Shown one piece after another: positions 16,809-26,077 of a DNA stretch of 64,000 nucleotides. The stretch's first letter is position 1, and each line of letters begins with the position of its first letter. Position numbers and translations under genes: made by a program. Source of the stretch: Edaphobacter lichenicola (GTDB lineage Bacteria; Acidobacteriota; Terriglobia; Terriglobales; Acidobacteriaceae). The notes under the pieces were generated by a model. That model did not search any database, had not been told where the DNA came from, and saw nothing but the letters and a program-made list of their open reading frames with translations. The stretch spans positions 2,728,001-2,792,000 of the forward strand of contig NZ_CP073696.1 in assembly GCF_025264645.1 (NCBI RefSeq), in the 5' to 3' direction.

Positions 16809-17579
16809 ATGCCAGACCAAAAACTGAAGGGAAAGGTCGTCCTGATGGGCGGCGGGGCAAAGAATCTCGGAGGGCTGACGAGCCGTCAGTTTGCCGAGCT
16901 GGGCGCGAATGTCGCCGTCCACTATAACAGTGCTGGAACCAAACAGGCCGCCGATGAGACTGTGGCAGCCATCAAGCAGATCGGCACGGATGCATTTGCC
17001 ATTCAGGCTGACCTGACGAAGGTTAGCGAAGTGACACGTACCTTCGACGAGACGATCAAGCGCTTCGGCGGCATTGACATTGCGGTCAACACCACAGGCA
17101 TGGTGATCAAAAAGCCGATCATAAATTGCACCGAGGATGATTACGACAAGATCTTCGCCGTCAACTCCAAGGCAGCTTTCTTCTTCGTGCAGGAGGCGGG
17201 CAAGAAGCTGAATGATCGAGGCAAAATCATCAGCTTGGTCAGTTCACTTCTCGCCGCATACACAGATTCCTACGCCATCTACCCTGGATCGAAAGCCCCC
17301 ATCGAGCACTTCACCCGGGCAGCGTCAAAGGAATTCGGTGCGCGCGGCATCTCGGTAAACGCGCTCGGGCCCGGACCGATGGAGACGCCATTCTTCTACG
17401 GCCAGGAGAGCGCCGCGTCGGCCGACTACAACCAGAACGCGGCCGCACTGAGCAAGTTCACTAGGACCGGGTTAACCGATATTGCTGATATTGCCCCGGT
17501 CATCACCTTCCTGGCTACAGATGGCTGGTGGATCACAGGACAGACCATCTTCGCCAATGGCGGCTACACAACCCGTTAG
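16809..17579 (+). CDS. SDR family oxidoreductase
   Basis: A 256-aa NAD(P)-dependent short-chain dehydrogenase. The cofactor loop is atypical, GGGAKNLGG instead of TGxxxGIG (residues about 13-21), a form seen in some SDRs. Other motifs are DIAVNTTG, where NNAG is replaced by NTTG, SLVSS with the catalytic Ser, YPGSK with the Tyr/Lys pair, the NALGPGPMETPFF loop and the end TGQTIFANGGYTTR. The ATG at 16809 has TAGGAGAGG upstream; a longer frame from 16608 does not. It is the first gene of the AraC-linked operon and is followed 54 bp later by an aldehyde dehydrogenase. The pair could oxidise an alcohol to a carboxylate. Confidence 0.9.
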   Translation: MPDQKLKGKVVLMGGGAKNLGGLTSRQFAELGANVAVHYNSAGTKQAADETVAAIKQIGTDAFAIQADLTKVSEVTRTFDETIKRFGGIDIAVNTTGMVIKKPIINCTEDDYDKIFAVNSKAAFFFVQEAGKKLNDRGKIISLVSSLLAAYTDSYAIYPGSKAPIEHFTRAASKEFGARGISVNALGPGPMETPFFYGQESAASADYNQNAAALSKFTRTGLTDIADIAPVITFLATDGWWITGQTIFANGGYTTR

Positions 17580-17633
17580 TCACCTTCCTTACGGTGGCGG
17601 CCCGCGTGGCCGCCGCTTCTTGGAGACTGAGCC

Positions 17634-19007
17634 ATGAACAGTTTTCAGCATATCTTCGATCAGCAGCGCGAGTATTTTCTGACCGACAAGACAAAGACCT
17701 TCGAATGGCGGATCGATCAGTTGAATCGTGCAGAAAAGATGCTCGTTGAGAACAAAGACGCCTTCTGTGCCGCTCTCCATACCGATTTCGGCAAACCACC
17801 CTTCGAGCAGCTATTTGAAATCACGGTGCCGCTTGGCGTCATCAAGTACTACCGGGAGAACCTGAATGACCTGATGAAGCCTCAGGCGGTTGAGATTCCC
17901 AAGGGGCTTGAAGCGACCGGTAATAGCGGCATCATTTACAAGGAGCCCTATGGCGTAACGCTCGTAATTGGGCCCTTTAATGCGCCGATTCTCCTCCTGC
18001 TCGATCCCGCGATGGCCGCAGTTGCAGCCGGAAATCCAGTGATCCTGAAGCCCGCGAACACAACTCCGGCCACCGCAGCGCTCTTCCAGCAGCTTGTGCC
18101 CAAGTATTTTGAGCCACAGTCGGTCAACGTAGTGACAGGTGGACGCCTAGAGATTACGGAACTGCTTCAACTTCCGTTCGATTTCATCTTCTTTACCGGG
18201 AGCGCCTCCACGGGAAAGGTAGTCATGCGGGCAGCTGCGGAGAATCTCACGCCGATCGTGCTCGAGTTGGGCGGTCAGAATCCGACCATCGTCGATGAGA
18301 CCGCAAATCTCGATATCGCAGTGGAGCGGATCGCGTGGGGACACAACGCCATTTCAGGGCAATGGTGCATCGCTCCGGGATATGTTTACATCCATGAGTC
18401 GGTGGCAACGGTCTTTCTCGATAAGCTGAAGGCGGCGATTCGTGGCATGTATGGCGACGACCCCCAGCAGAGCCCAGATTTTGCCCGCATGATCAGCGAT
18501 CACGACGTTGACCGCATGGCTTCCTATCTGATTCCGGAGAAGATCATCATCGGCGGCAGGATGGACAAGGCTAGCCGCTACGTAGAGCCCACGGTAATGT
18601 ATCCGGTAGAGTGGACCGACGCGGTCATGCAGCAGGAGATCTTCGGACCGATCCTGCCGGTATTGCCCTACAAGGATCTGAAAGAAATCGTCGAGATCGT
18701 AAAGCGCAGACCAAAGTCCCTTGCCTGTTACATTTTCAGCAAAAATCAAGCGACCATCGACTATGTGATGAACGCAGTTTCATTTGGCGGCGGCTGCGTG
18801 AACCAGACCAACCTTCACTGCTGGATCGACAGTCTGCCGTTTGGTGGTGTGGGCATGTCCGGAATGGGCAAGTACTACGGCAAGGCGGGATTCGATGCTT
18901 TAAGCAATACCAAGGCAATGCTGATTGGTAATCCGGATCTGAAGCTTGACGTATTTCCGCCCTATATTGGCAACAAAGCCGAGGAGGCGTTGAAACTTTT
19001 TGCGTGA
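17634..19007 (+). CDS. Aldehyde dehydrogenase family protein
   Basis: A 457-aa NAD(P)-dependent aldehyde dehydrogenase of the shorter class-3/coniferyl-aldehyde type, which lacks the N-terminal extension of class 1-2 enzymes. Catalytic residues are Glu211 in LELGGQNP and Cys245 in GQWCIAPGYV. Supporting motifs are YGVTLVIGPFNAPILL, GNPVILKPANTTPATA, FFTGSASTGKVVM, MQQEIFGPILPVLPY and NQTNLHCWIDSLPFGG near the C-terminus. It oxidises aldehydes to acids in the cytosol; substrate unknown. The start has TTGGAGAC upstream. It lies in the operon between the SDR and a methyltransferase gene. Confidence 0.93.
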   Translation: MNSFQHIFDQQREYFLTDKTKTFEWRIDQLNRAEKMLVENKDAFCAALHTDFGKPPFEQLFEITVPLGVIKYYRENLNDLMKPQAVEIPKGLEATGNSGIIYKEPYGVTLVIGPFNAPILLLLDPAMAAVAAGNPVILKPANTTPATAALFQQLVPKYFEPQSVNVVTGGRLEITELLQLPFDFIFFTGSASTGKVVMRAAAENLTPIVLELGGQNPTIVDETANLDIAVERIAWGHNAISGQWCIAPGYVYIHESVATVFLDKLKAAIRGMYGDDPQQSPDFARMISDHDVDRMASYLIPEKIIIGGRMDKASRYVEPTVMYPVEWTDAVMQQEIFGPILPVLPYKDLKEIVEIVKRRPKSLACYIFSKNQATIDYVMNAVSFGGGCVNQTNLHCWIDSLPFGGVGMSGMGKYYGKAGFDALSNTKAMLIGNPDLKLDVFPPYIGNKAEEALKLFA

Positions 19008-19028
19008 AGTTACTGGCAGGACCAACTA

Positions 19029-19541
19029 ATGAAAGTTCGCGAGGCTGTTGATCTCATTCGGAACGACGGCATTGGTTCGCTGGCTGCGACCTGGTGCGAT
19101 CTGGGATGCGGCACTGGTACCTTCACCTTGGCCCTGGCTGAACTGCTAGCACCGGGCAGCAAGATTTACGCCGTTGACAAGAACAGGGCATCACTGAGAA
19201 AGATCCCTAATAGCCACGGCGAAGTGACGATCGAGAGGATGGCCAACGACTTCGCGAGTCCAATATTTTCTCTCCCCGAGGTGGACGGAGCTCTTATGGC
19301 GAATGAGCTGCACTTCGTCAGGGATCAGGCGGGCCTTCTTAAACGTATCTGCTCCGCCGCAGCCAGCTTTCTCGTTGTCGAATATGATCGCTCCGCGCCG
19401 AGCGTTTGGGAGCCATTCCCGGTCAGCTATGCCACGCTTCATCCGCTGCTTTTGGCAGCGGGCTATCGGAGGGTCGTCAAACTCAGAACCCGCCAGTCGG
19501 TCTTTGGCGGCGAGTTGTACGCAGCGTGGGCTACACGCTGA
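19029..19541 (+). CDS. Class I SAM-dependent methyltransferase
   Basis: A 170-aa compact methyltransferase. The SAM-binding motif I is CDLGCGTGTFTLALAEL (residues about 23-39), followed by IYAVDKNRASLRK with the acidic ribose-binding Asp, and VDGALMANELHFV for motif IV. The C-terminal half is short (FLVVEYDRSAPSVWEPFPVS, then YRRVVKLRTRQSVFGGELYA). The substrate is unknown; the small size suggests a small molecule. It starts 21 bp after the aldehyde dehydrogenase, with GGCAGGAC upstream of the ATG, so it is in the same operon. Confidence 0.85.
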   Translation: MKVREAVDLIRNDGIGSLAATWCDLGCGTGTFTLALAELLAPGSKIYAVDKNRASLRKIPNSHGEVTIERMANDFASPIFSLPEVDGALMANELHFVRDQAGLLKRICSAAASFLVVEYDRSAPSVWEPFPVSYATLHPLLLAAGYRRVVKLRTRQSVFGGELYAAWATR

Positions 19542-19554
19542 AAAGGAAGATCAG

Positions 19555-19884
19555 ATGCCATCGGACCAATTGACAAATCCAACCGTGAAGACTGCGATCG
19601 AAGCGCTCGATCGGGGCGACCAGGCAACCTGGAAGGCCCTATTCACACCGGATGCAAAGATGTTTGACGACGGTAGTCCAAGGAATCTTGCACAGTTCTC
19701 TGAGAGTGCAGTGGGGCACGAGCGCTTTACGAAGATTGAACGGGTTGAGAACAACGGATGTGACGTCTACGGTCAGTTTCATTCAGACCAGTGGGGCGAC
19801 TTCAGAACGTGCTTCAAGTTTCAGCTGACGACAGACAACAAAATCAAGCGACTCGATATCGGGCAGGCACAAAGGAACGTATGA
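19555..19884 (+). CDS. Nuclear transport factor 2-like (SnoaL) protein
   Basis: A 109-aa NTF2-fold protein. Features are the TAIEALDRGDQATWKALFTP helix-turn, DAKMFDDGSPRNLAQF, the GHERFTKIERVENNG strand and the closing DFRTCFKFQLTTDNKIKRLD strand. Such proteins may be enzymes or ligand binders; nothing here fixes the ligand. The ATG at 19555 has AAAAGGAAG upstream, and its stop overlaps the start of the next gene (ATGA at 19881-19884), indicating translational coupling. Confidence 0.8.
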   Translation: MPSDQLTNPTVKTAIEALDRGDQATWKALFTPDAKMFDDGSPRNLAQFSESAVGHERFTKIERVENNGCDVYGQFHSDQWGDFRTCFKFQLTTDNKIKRLDIGQAQRNV

Positions 19885-20132
19885 GAACACTGATCGCTAT
19901 TGGCATTGGACTGCTTCTATCGTTTGCGGCAGCCTACATCAGCAAGGCTCTCGGACGAACCACTGTATCCGGTGCAATTGCTTTTATCGGGGCGTGGCTT
20001 TGCTTTTGCGTTGTCGATTACTGGAATGGCACAAAGGCAGGGTATTCATCGCTCGATGAGCTTGGGATCCATATTTTCGTCTTTACACTTCCAGCAATTG
20101 GAGCCTGGTTGTCGGCTCGAATTCTAGGCTGA
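19881..20132 (+). CDS. Small integral membrane protein
   Basis: An 83-aa hydrophobic protein with about three predicted membrane helices (LIAIGIGLLLSFAAAYI, GAIAFIGAWLCFCVVDYW, IHIFVFTLPAIGAWLSARI). No recognised domain. It overlaps the NTF2-like gene by four bases and precedes a DUF481 outer-membrane-type protein by 15 bp, so it is part of the operon. Function unknown. Confidence 0.7.
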   Translation: MRTLIAIGIGLLLSFAAAYISKALGRTTVSGAIAFIGAWLCFCVVDYWNGTKAGYSSLDELGIHIFVFTLPAIGAWLSARILG

Positions 20133-20147
20133 ATCTCAGGAGCAGAA

Positions 20148-21107
20148 ATGCGCCCAGCAGTCACAGTCCTCGCCTCAGCATCTTTGTTGTTCTCGCACCC
20201 GGTTGTGGCATTCTGCGAGGATATTCATCTCAAGAACGGCAACACGATCAGCGGACACATCCTCTCTGAAGATGACAAGCAAGTGCTCATGGCGACGGAG
20301 TTCTCACCCCCGATCGCTGTCCTGAAGTCGTTCATCGCCTCCATTGAGGGGCCTCGCGAGACCGAGAGAGCCCCGGAACAGGAAAAGGATGTGGCACAAA
20401 CCCCTTCGCCGTGCGTCACAAGCTGTGTGTTACTGACGCGGCACTGGGACTCGTGGGCGAACATTGGTTTTAGCTTTACCGGCGGAAATGTGCAAACCTC
20501 TACTCTGTCTGGTGGGTCGAAGACGACCTGGGCTGACGGCCCTAACAAGCTCACATTTCAGGTCTCAAACTACTGGGACGTAAATCGCGGACTGGGCCAG
20601 AACATCAGCGTGGATTGGGGCGAGGCACGGTACCAGCGCAGCCTTCACGCCGGCAAGTGGTTCGCATGGGTGGCGGACGAATTCGAGCGCGATCCCGGAA
20701 AGCTTCTTGTGATTCGCACCGCGCCGGGCGCAGGTCTCGGATACAGACTTCTGCAGCAAAAAAGCACCAGGATGGAGCTCTATTCCGGATTTGACTGGAA
20801 TCTGGCGGGGTATTCCACCTTGCCTAATTCATCCAGTGCTGAATTTGTAATTGGGAATACACTTCAACGGCAAATCACACCCCGCACCCAGATTGAAGAG
20901 ACATACCGTATCTATTTAGACCTGTCGTCAGGCACGACACCGCGTCAGCTTTTGGATGCAACCGTTACTGCGAACATGGCGAGGCAAATGTTCTTTTATA
21001 TTTCAGGCGTGAATCGATATGAGCCCAATCCGAACACAGGTGTCAAGTCCAACGATCTTCTCCTCCTTGCGGGTTTGCGATGGGCTTTTTTCAGGCGAGG
21101 TGAATAG
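20148..21107 (+). CDS. DUF481 (YdiY-like) outer-membrane protein
   Basis: A 319-aa exported protein with an N-terminal signal peptide (TVLASASLLFSHPVVAFCED). Next comes a short periplasmic SH3-like part (IHLKNGNTISGHILSEDDKQ). The DUF481 beta-barrel starts at about residue 100 (SWANIGFSFTGGNVQTSTLS) and includes YWDVNRGLGQ, WFAWVADEFERD, APGAGLGYRLLQQKSTRMEL and TQIEETYRIYLDLSSGTTPR, ending in alternating strands. DUF481 proteins such as E. coli YdiY are salt-induced and of unknown role. GGAGCAG lies before the ATG. In the operon just before the TMEM175-like channel gene (5 bp gap). Confidence 0.85.
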   Translation: MRPAVTVLASASLLFSHPVVAFCEDIHLKNGNTISGHILSEDDKQVLMATEFSPPIAVLKSFIASIEGPRETERAPEQEKDVAQTPSPCVTSCVLLTRHWDSWANIGFSFTGGNVQTSTLSGGSKTTWADGPNKLTFQVSNYWDVNRGLGQNISVDWGEARYQRSLHAGKWFAWVADEFERDPGKLLVIRTAPGAGLGYRLLQQKSTRMELYSGFDWNLAGYSTLPNSSSAEFVIGNTLQRQITPRTQIEETYRIYLDLSSGTTPRQLLDATVTANMARQMFFYISGVNRYEPNPNTGVKSNDLLLLAGLRWAFFRRGE

Positions 21108-21112
21108 AGCGC

Positions 21113-21760
21113 ATGCCCGAATCCTACAACACCATTGCGGGAACCAGCGTGGAGCGTCTGGCCGCGATCAGTGACGGAGTGTTTGCCGTTGCGATGACAC
21201 TGTTGGTACTGGACATTCACACCCCGGCAACCGAATTGATACACGGCGAGCTGGATCTACTGCGCAGTCTTCGGCTGCTCCTCCCTCGATTGCTGGTTTA
21301 TGTGATGAGCTTCCTCACCCTCGGGATCTTCTGGATCGGACAGCAGACGCAACTCAATCTCCTGGAACGGTCCAGCCGCAACCTTTCCTGGATTCACATC
21401 GCCTTCCTTTTTGCGGTTTCGATCACACCATTTTCCACCCAGTTGCTGGCCCAGTTTCTTACTTTCCGTACAGCTCTGTTGGCCTATTGGCTGAATATCT
21501 TCCTGTTGGGAACGATACTGTTCCTGAGTTGGCGTTCTGCAATTGGATCGGGTGTAGTCAAGAAGGATATACAACCGTCGGTTCCGAACGCAGTCCAGCG
21601 TCGAATCCTAGGAGCGCAGGCCCTGTACGCTATCGGTGCGGGGCTGTGTGTTGTCAATACATATTTGAGCGTTGCGGTCATTATCGCGTTGCAACTCAAC
21701 TACGCGATTGCGCCACGTTCGTTTTGGAAAGAATTCAGGCGTGAGAAAAGGTTGTCGTAG
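21113..21760 (+). CDS. TMEM175/DUF1211-type potassium channel protein
   Basis: A 215-aa inner-membrane protein of the TMEM175 (DUF1211) family. The diagnostic pore-lining motif in helix 1 is ERLAAISDGVFAVAMTLLVLD (canonical FSDGVFAIA, here I for F). Further helices include LLVYVMSFLTLGIFWIGQQT, IHIAFLFAVSITPFSTQLLA, YWLNIFLLGTILFLSW and a last pair near the C-terminus. Bacterial homologues form tetrameric K+-selective leak channels with six helices. GAGGTGAATAGAGC precedes the ATG. It is the last gene of the AraC-linked operon. Why an ion channel is grouped with an SDR/ALDH pair is unclear; osmotic stress is one inference with DUF481. Confidence 0.85.
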   Translation: MPESYNTIAGTSVERLAAISDGVFAVAMTLLVLDIHTPATELIHGELDLLRSLRLLLPRLLVYVMSFLTLGIFWIGQQTQLNLLERSSRNLSWIHIAFLFAVSITPFSTQLLAQFLTFRTALLAYWLNIFLLGTILFLSWRSAIGSGVVKKDIQPSVPNAVQRRILGAQALYAIGAGLCVVNTYLSVAVIIALQLNYAIAPRSFWKEFRREKRLS

Positions 21761-22027
21761 TTACGAGTGCATCCCGGAGCGTCCGTCGCGCATCGCAATT
21801 CAATTTGCTGGAGGTTGATGTGTTAATCGCGAGAAGTCGGCCTGCGTCTAGGAATGAATTTGCATGTGGTCTCAAATATCGATAACAGGCCTTAGCACTC
21901 ATTGAGAACCCAGCTTGGCAAGATCACGGTCTCTCGATAAGTGACTGGGCGATTCTGCCCCAACCCAGAATCGTTAGTCACACACCTTAGCCTTGGCTCC
22001 GCTTGATGCGGTGTAAATCTAGGTCGG

Positions 22028-24175
22028 CTAGTCCGAAAGAATACTTGGCCAGTTGAGCAGGAGTTCGACGTCACCCCCGCTGATCGAGCTATCGCGCTCG
22101 AGCAGAAGGAAACGAGAGCCATCACTCGCGACGTCGTACAGCGGGCTTCTGGTCGCATTGGCCAGTGCCGTACGGAAGAGCGGTTTTGGTCTCATCCCCC
22201 GACTTCTTTCGCTGGCGGATAAATCCAAACACATCAACGATTGGTCCTCGGCAATATAAAACAATTCTTCGCTATCCTGCCGCCATCGAGGGCAGGATCC
22301 GCCATCCACGGAGACCCGGCGGAGATTTTTCATGCTGGGAAAGCTGGCCAGGTAAACTTCCATTCTGCCAGAACTGTTCGACCCAAACGCCAGCGACCTG
22401 CCATCCGGAGACAAGCCCGTGCTACCCACGAATCCGTTCGAGTCGATGAGGTGCCACTGCAACGGGCTAATCGCGGACCATTCGATAACCGAGTGGATGC
22501 CATCCTTCGAGCGTTCAACAATCACTGTGAGACCATCGGGCGATAAGCCGCAAATGTTGCCGCCCGCGATGGTCTGCACAAATTCTTCCGGGCCTCGAGG
22601 ATCTACACTTCGACGGAACAGCTTTCTCTGAACGAAGTCTCTGTAGTACAGCATCTTGCCATCGTGAATCCAGACTACGGAATCAACATGATCGGCGTCC
22701 GAGAGCACCTCCATTTGACCATTCGCTAAAGAGGCAGTCCACGCTCGAAAGATACCGGTCAACGCGTCATGACGGACAATCGCCACGAAACGACCATCAG
22801 GTGAGATCGTGGCTTGCCAATAGTCGTCTGGCTTGCCCAATATCCCAAGATGACGGCCTTCTCTATCGCGCCAGACCAGTGTGGAACGAACCTGCGCATC
22901 GGTGCGCAAGGCCAGGGCCCCGGTGTCCGAAGCGCTGACCTGACCAGCATGGTCAAGCAGGATATGCTCCGCGCCGAAAGCTTTTCCGTTGTTGCAGTCG
23001 AATCCTTGCGCGACAAGTTTGCCGGCCTGCTGAGTTATTAGAAAATGCTGGTCCGAATCCGGAACGGCCCCCAGAGCGAACTGGCCGTCAGCCACCAAAA
23101 CTCTACGGCGGTGTTGTCTGTGATCGAGCGATTCGAGATAGATACCCCTTTTTTCCAAGCTGGACGACCGTGAAAAATATAGAAAACGGTTACCATCAGG
23201 CAGGAAAACGGGAAACCGATGGGAGTTCTCGCCTGCGCCCGCGTCTAACACCGTCACAGGAACTGCGGTCCCACCCGTTGCGCCGATTCGGAAGATCCCT
23301 CGCAGGTTCGGTGCGAAAAGGATGGTGTCACCGTTCCAGCAGCCCCCTCTCGGTTCGACAACATCGCAGAGAATAACAAAGCTCCCGCCGAAAGCGGGCG
23401 TCCTCTTTAATTGTCCATCCGCAAAAAAACCAATGTGATGACTGTCTGGCGACCAGAATGGCAGCGAAGCGGACTGCGTTCCCTCCATCCGGATCATATG
23501 ATTCGACTTTAGCGGGCGGCGGAAAAGATATGCTCCCTGGGAGGTGCTGAGTGAGACCACGATTTCGCTTCCATCAGGTGCGATCACCGGGGCCCCTAAG
23601 AGTTGACCAACGTCTGCAGCCATGGCGCCATCTATAAGTGGGACCGCGACGCTCATCGCCGGTGGCAACCGCCTCCTCCGCGCAAACCAAGCTACGCTCC
23701 CGATCGAGGCAATCGCTGCTGCTGCCCAAAGAAAGGTGCGACGACTGACGCCAGTGAAGGTATTCGCCCCGGTGATTCGAACGGGGAACGGTTCTGATTC
23801 GTTCCCGGGCGTTTGATTTTTTGTTGATACGGTCCCTTCGACTGAGACCTCCGCGATGAATCGGTACCCTCGCCGGGGTGCTGTCTGGATGTACCGAGGT
23901 GAAGCCGCTGAATCGCCCAGCGCCTCGCGTAACCGGTTAACGGCGTTATTAAGGCCGTGGTCGAAGTCGCCAAACGTATCACCTGGCCATAGCTCCGAGC
24001 GCAATTCCTCTCGCGTCACCAACTCCCCGCGCCTTTGAACGAGCAGCACCAGCAGCCGGGCTGGTTGCACCGCAAGCCGCTCCTGTCGGCCTTGGCGCGT
24101 CAGGCAGCAGGTCCTAAGATCCAGCTCAAACGGGCCGAATCGTACCGCTTTCGCGTGTCGTGGGGGAGCGATCAC
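22028..24175 (-). CDS. Winged-helix / TolB beta-propeller one-component regulator
   Basis: A 715-aa membrane-anchored regulator common in Acidobacteria. An OmpR/PhoB-type winged helix occupies residues about 12-105 (VRFGPFELDLRTCCLTRQGR, PARLLVLLVQRRGELVTREE, LRSELWPGDTFGDFDHGLNN and the wing SPRYIQTAPRRGYRFIAEV). One membrane helix follows at about 150-168 (FLWAAAAIASIGSVAWFA). A C-terminal TolB/WD40-like propeller has repeated SPDG turns (APDGSEIVVSL, SPDSHHIGFFADGQL, SPDGRFVAIVRHD, SPDGLTVIVERS, SPDGRSLAFGSN). Architecture resembles CadC, with the propeller as the periplasmic sensor. Targets unknown; it is convergent with the TMEM175 gene and divergent from the haloperoxidase gene. Confidence 0.9.
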   Translation of the reverse strand: MIAPPRHAKAVRFGPFELDLRTCCLTRQGRQERLAVQPARLLVLLVQRRGELVTREELRSELWPGDTFGDFDHGLNNAVNRLREALGDSAASPRYIQTAPRRGYRFIAEVSVEGTVSTKNQTPGNESEPFPVRITGANTFTGVSRRTFLWAAAAIASIGSVAWFARRRRLPPAMSVAVPLIDGAMAADVGQLLGAPVIAPDGSEIVVSLSTSQGAYLFRRPLKSNHMIRMEGTQSASLPFWSPDSHHIGFFADGQLKRTPAFGGSFVILCDVVEPRGGCWNGDTILFAPNLRGIFRIGATGGTAVPVTVLDAGAGENSHRFPVFLPDGNRFLYFSRSSSLEKRGIYLESLDHRQHRRRVLVADGQFALGAVPDSDQHFLITQQAGKLVAQGFDCNNGKAFGAEHILLDHAGQVSASDTGALALRTDAQVRSTLVWRDREGRHLGILGKPDDYWQATISPDGRFVAIVRHDALTGIFRAWTASLANGQMEVLSDADHVDSVVWIHDGKMLYYRDFVQRKLFRRSVDPRGPEEFVQTIAGGNICGLSPDGLTVIVERSKDGIHSVIEWSAISPLQWHLIDSNGFVGSTGLSPDGRSLAFGSNSSGRMEVYLASFPSMKNLRRVSVDGGSCPRWRQDSEELFYIAEDQSLMCLDLSASERSRGMRPKPLFRTALANATRSPLYDVASDGSRFLLLERDSSISGGDVELLLNWPSILSD

Positions 24176-24375
24176 AGCGAATCCTCACGTGTTGCAGAGT
24201 GGCAACCTAGCATACAAGGCCCTTCCTGCAGTCACAATAGGCTTATAAACCACTCATAAGAGGCTACTTGCGTGTGGAGAGTTTGGGGACATAATCGAGA
24301 GCCCCCGGTGATTGCGCCTAGCAGGTGGTTCGCGCAAGGTAATCCCCTCCAACTAGGAGCTATCGGGAGTCAATC

Positions 24376-25680
24376 ATGAAAACGCGCATTATAGAGTCGC
24401 TTCGGTCCCCCCTCGCCGTCAAACTTTCTATCGCGATCTGGTTCGCCTTATTAGTGCACTCACAACTCCAAGCGCAAAACGTAGTCACGCAGTGGAACGA
24501 TATTGCGATTACGCAGGCGCGCGCCAGCACCGCACCGGGTGCCACCTCTGCAGGAGCCACGAGCCTTTACGTCGCGTATGTCGAGCTCGCAGTGTACAAC
24601 TCGGTCGTCGCGATCGAAGGCCACTTTGAGCCCTACGAGTACACCGTACCCGCGGCCAAGGGCTCATCTCCCGACGCCGCTGCGGTGGAGGCCGCCTATC
24701 GCATGCTGCTGCATTTGCTGCCCGATCGGGCAACGGCACTTACCGCGGCCTACAGCTTGTCGATGGCGGCGATCCCAGACGGCCCCTCCAAGACCGCGGG
24801 CCAATCTGTCGGCCTGTTCTCAGCTAACACGCTCATCTCTTTGCGTGCGGGTGATGGCCTTGGCGTTCCATGGCCATACAGCTATCCATCCACACCGGAG
24901 CCCGGCGTCTATATCCCAACCCCCGGGGTCACCTCGCTGGTGACGCCATGGGCAGGCCAGATGAGACCGTTCACTTTCAACAACCCCGCTCAGTTCTTGC
25001 CGGATGAGCCGCCTCCAGCTTTGAGGAGCAGGGAATGGGCCGAAGACTACAACGAGGTGAAGTTGCTGGGAGCGGTGGACAGCACAGTCCGGACGCCGGC
25101 TCAAACCGAAATCGGCCTCTTTTGGACCGATCACACCACTACACAGTACGGACGCATGCTGCAGTTGCTGGCCATGCAGGAGAACATGAACCTTTTGGAC
25201 AGCTCGCGCCTGATGGCAATGTCTTTTACTTCACTCGCCGACGCCTACATCGGCTGCTTCAACGCCAAGTATCACTTCAGCTTTTGGCGGCCAGTCACGG
25301 CGATTCGCAACGGGGACATCGACGGCAACGAGCTAACGGTTGCTGACCCGGCATGGACCCCCCTGGGCGTCACGCCCGGGCATCCCGAGTATCCGGCCGC
25401 TCATGCGTGCCTTACCGGCTCGCTCGCGAACACGCTGGAGCAATACTTTGGAACACCGCGCGTGCACCTCACCGTCAGCAGTGCGGTCACCAACACAACC
25501 CACTACTTCCAGAACGTTCATGAACTTGAACGCGAGATAGAAGGCGCACGCATCTACGCAGGCTTTCACTACCACCACTCCTTGGTCCAGGGGTTTCTCC
25601 TGGGGCACAAGGTCTCACAGAACGTCACTGCCAAATACTTCGGCCCGGAAAGGAGCCACCACAAGGACGAAGACCGTTGA
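24376..25680 (+). CDS. Vanadium-dependent haloperoxidase (PAP2 superfamily)
   Basis: A 434-aa secreted enzyme with a signal peptide ending near residue 34 (LALLVHSQLQAQ-like). The vanadate/phosphate-binding site of the PAP2/haloperoxidase fold is visible: Lys298 and Arg305 in KYHFSFWRP, His343 in PGHPEYPAAHAC, and a His in GFHYHHSLVQGFLLGHKV near residue 398. Family members oxidise halides with peroxide or act as acid phosphatases; this distant clade is unassigned. It is monocistronic, divergent from the winged-helix/TolB regulator, with TAGGAG before the ATG. The regulator may control it. Confidence 0.87.
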   Translation: MKTRIIESLRSPLAVKLSIAIWFALLVHSQLQAQNVVTQWNDIAITQARASTAPGATSAGATSLYVAYVELAVYNSVVAIEGHFEPYEYTVPAAKGSSPDAAAVEAAYRMLLHLLPDRATALTAAYSLSMAAIPDGPSKTAGQSVGLFSANTLISLRAGDGLGVPWPYSYPSTPEPGVYIPTPGVTSLVTPWAGQMRPFTFNNPAQFLPDEPPPALRSREWAEDYNEVKLLGAVDSTVRTPAQTEIGLFWTDHTTTQYGRMLQLLAMQENMNLLDSSRLMAMSFTSLADAYIGCFNAKYHFSFWRPVTAIRNGDIDGNELTVADPAWTPLGVTPGHPEYPAAHACLTGSLANTLEQYFGTPRVHLTVSSAVTNTTHYFQNVHELEREIEGARIYAGFHYHHSLVQGFLLGHKVSQNVTAKYFGPERSHHKDEDR

Positions 25681-26041
25681 GCCGTCATCCATTGTGCGTC
25701 AGCGTTGCCATGTAGCCCTCCATGGCAGCGCTGAATAATGATGCCAAGACTAGTAGTGTGACGCGAGCGTGGCTGGATCTGGAGAGGGTGTTGCACAACG
25801 CTCCTATGCTTCGCTCTTCTTGGCTTCTGCAGATCCCGTCTAAAGGAGGGGACAACAAAGAAAATACGCGCAACATGGTCTCGGGGGGGTGCCGAACCCG
25901 GCGGCCGCGGTCCGTTTTTCGTGATTTCACATTTATCAGGCGATTGATGTCTGGAGCTCGGATGGAAGTGCCGGACCGGTTTATCCTCGCCGGAAATGCC
26001 TTCAGATGTGGTGAGTACAGCTTTTCCGGCGATCAATGCTA

Positions 26042-26077
26042 CTGGATGAGCGCATTGGCGATTTATCGCTCATCCAG
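26042..26077. terminator. Hairpin between convergent genes, terminator-like
   Basis: Perfect 11-bp stem CTGGATGAGCG / CGCTCATCCAG with a 14-base loop. No T-run follows on either strand, so it is not a canonical intrinsic terminator. Its position between convergent genes fits a bidirectional stop, or it may be the end of an IS relic because the repeat word lies inside it. Confidence 0.35.
26047..26064 (+). repeat. 18-base word shared with 15208-15225
   Basis: Identical copy of TGAGCGCATTGGCGATTT, in the same orientation as at 15208. Here it forms part of a hairpin stem and loop. Confidence 0.5.
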
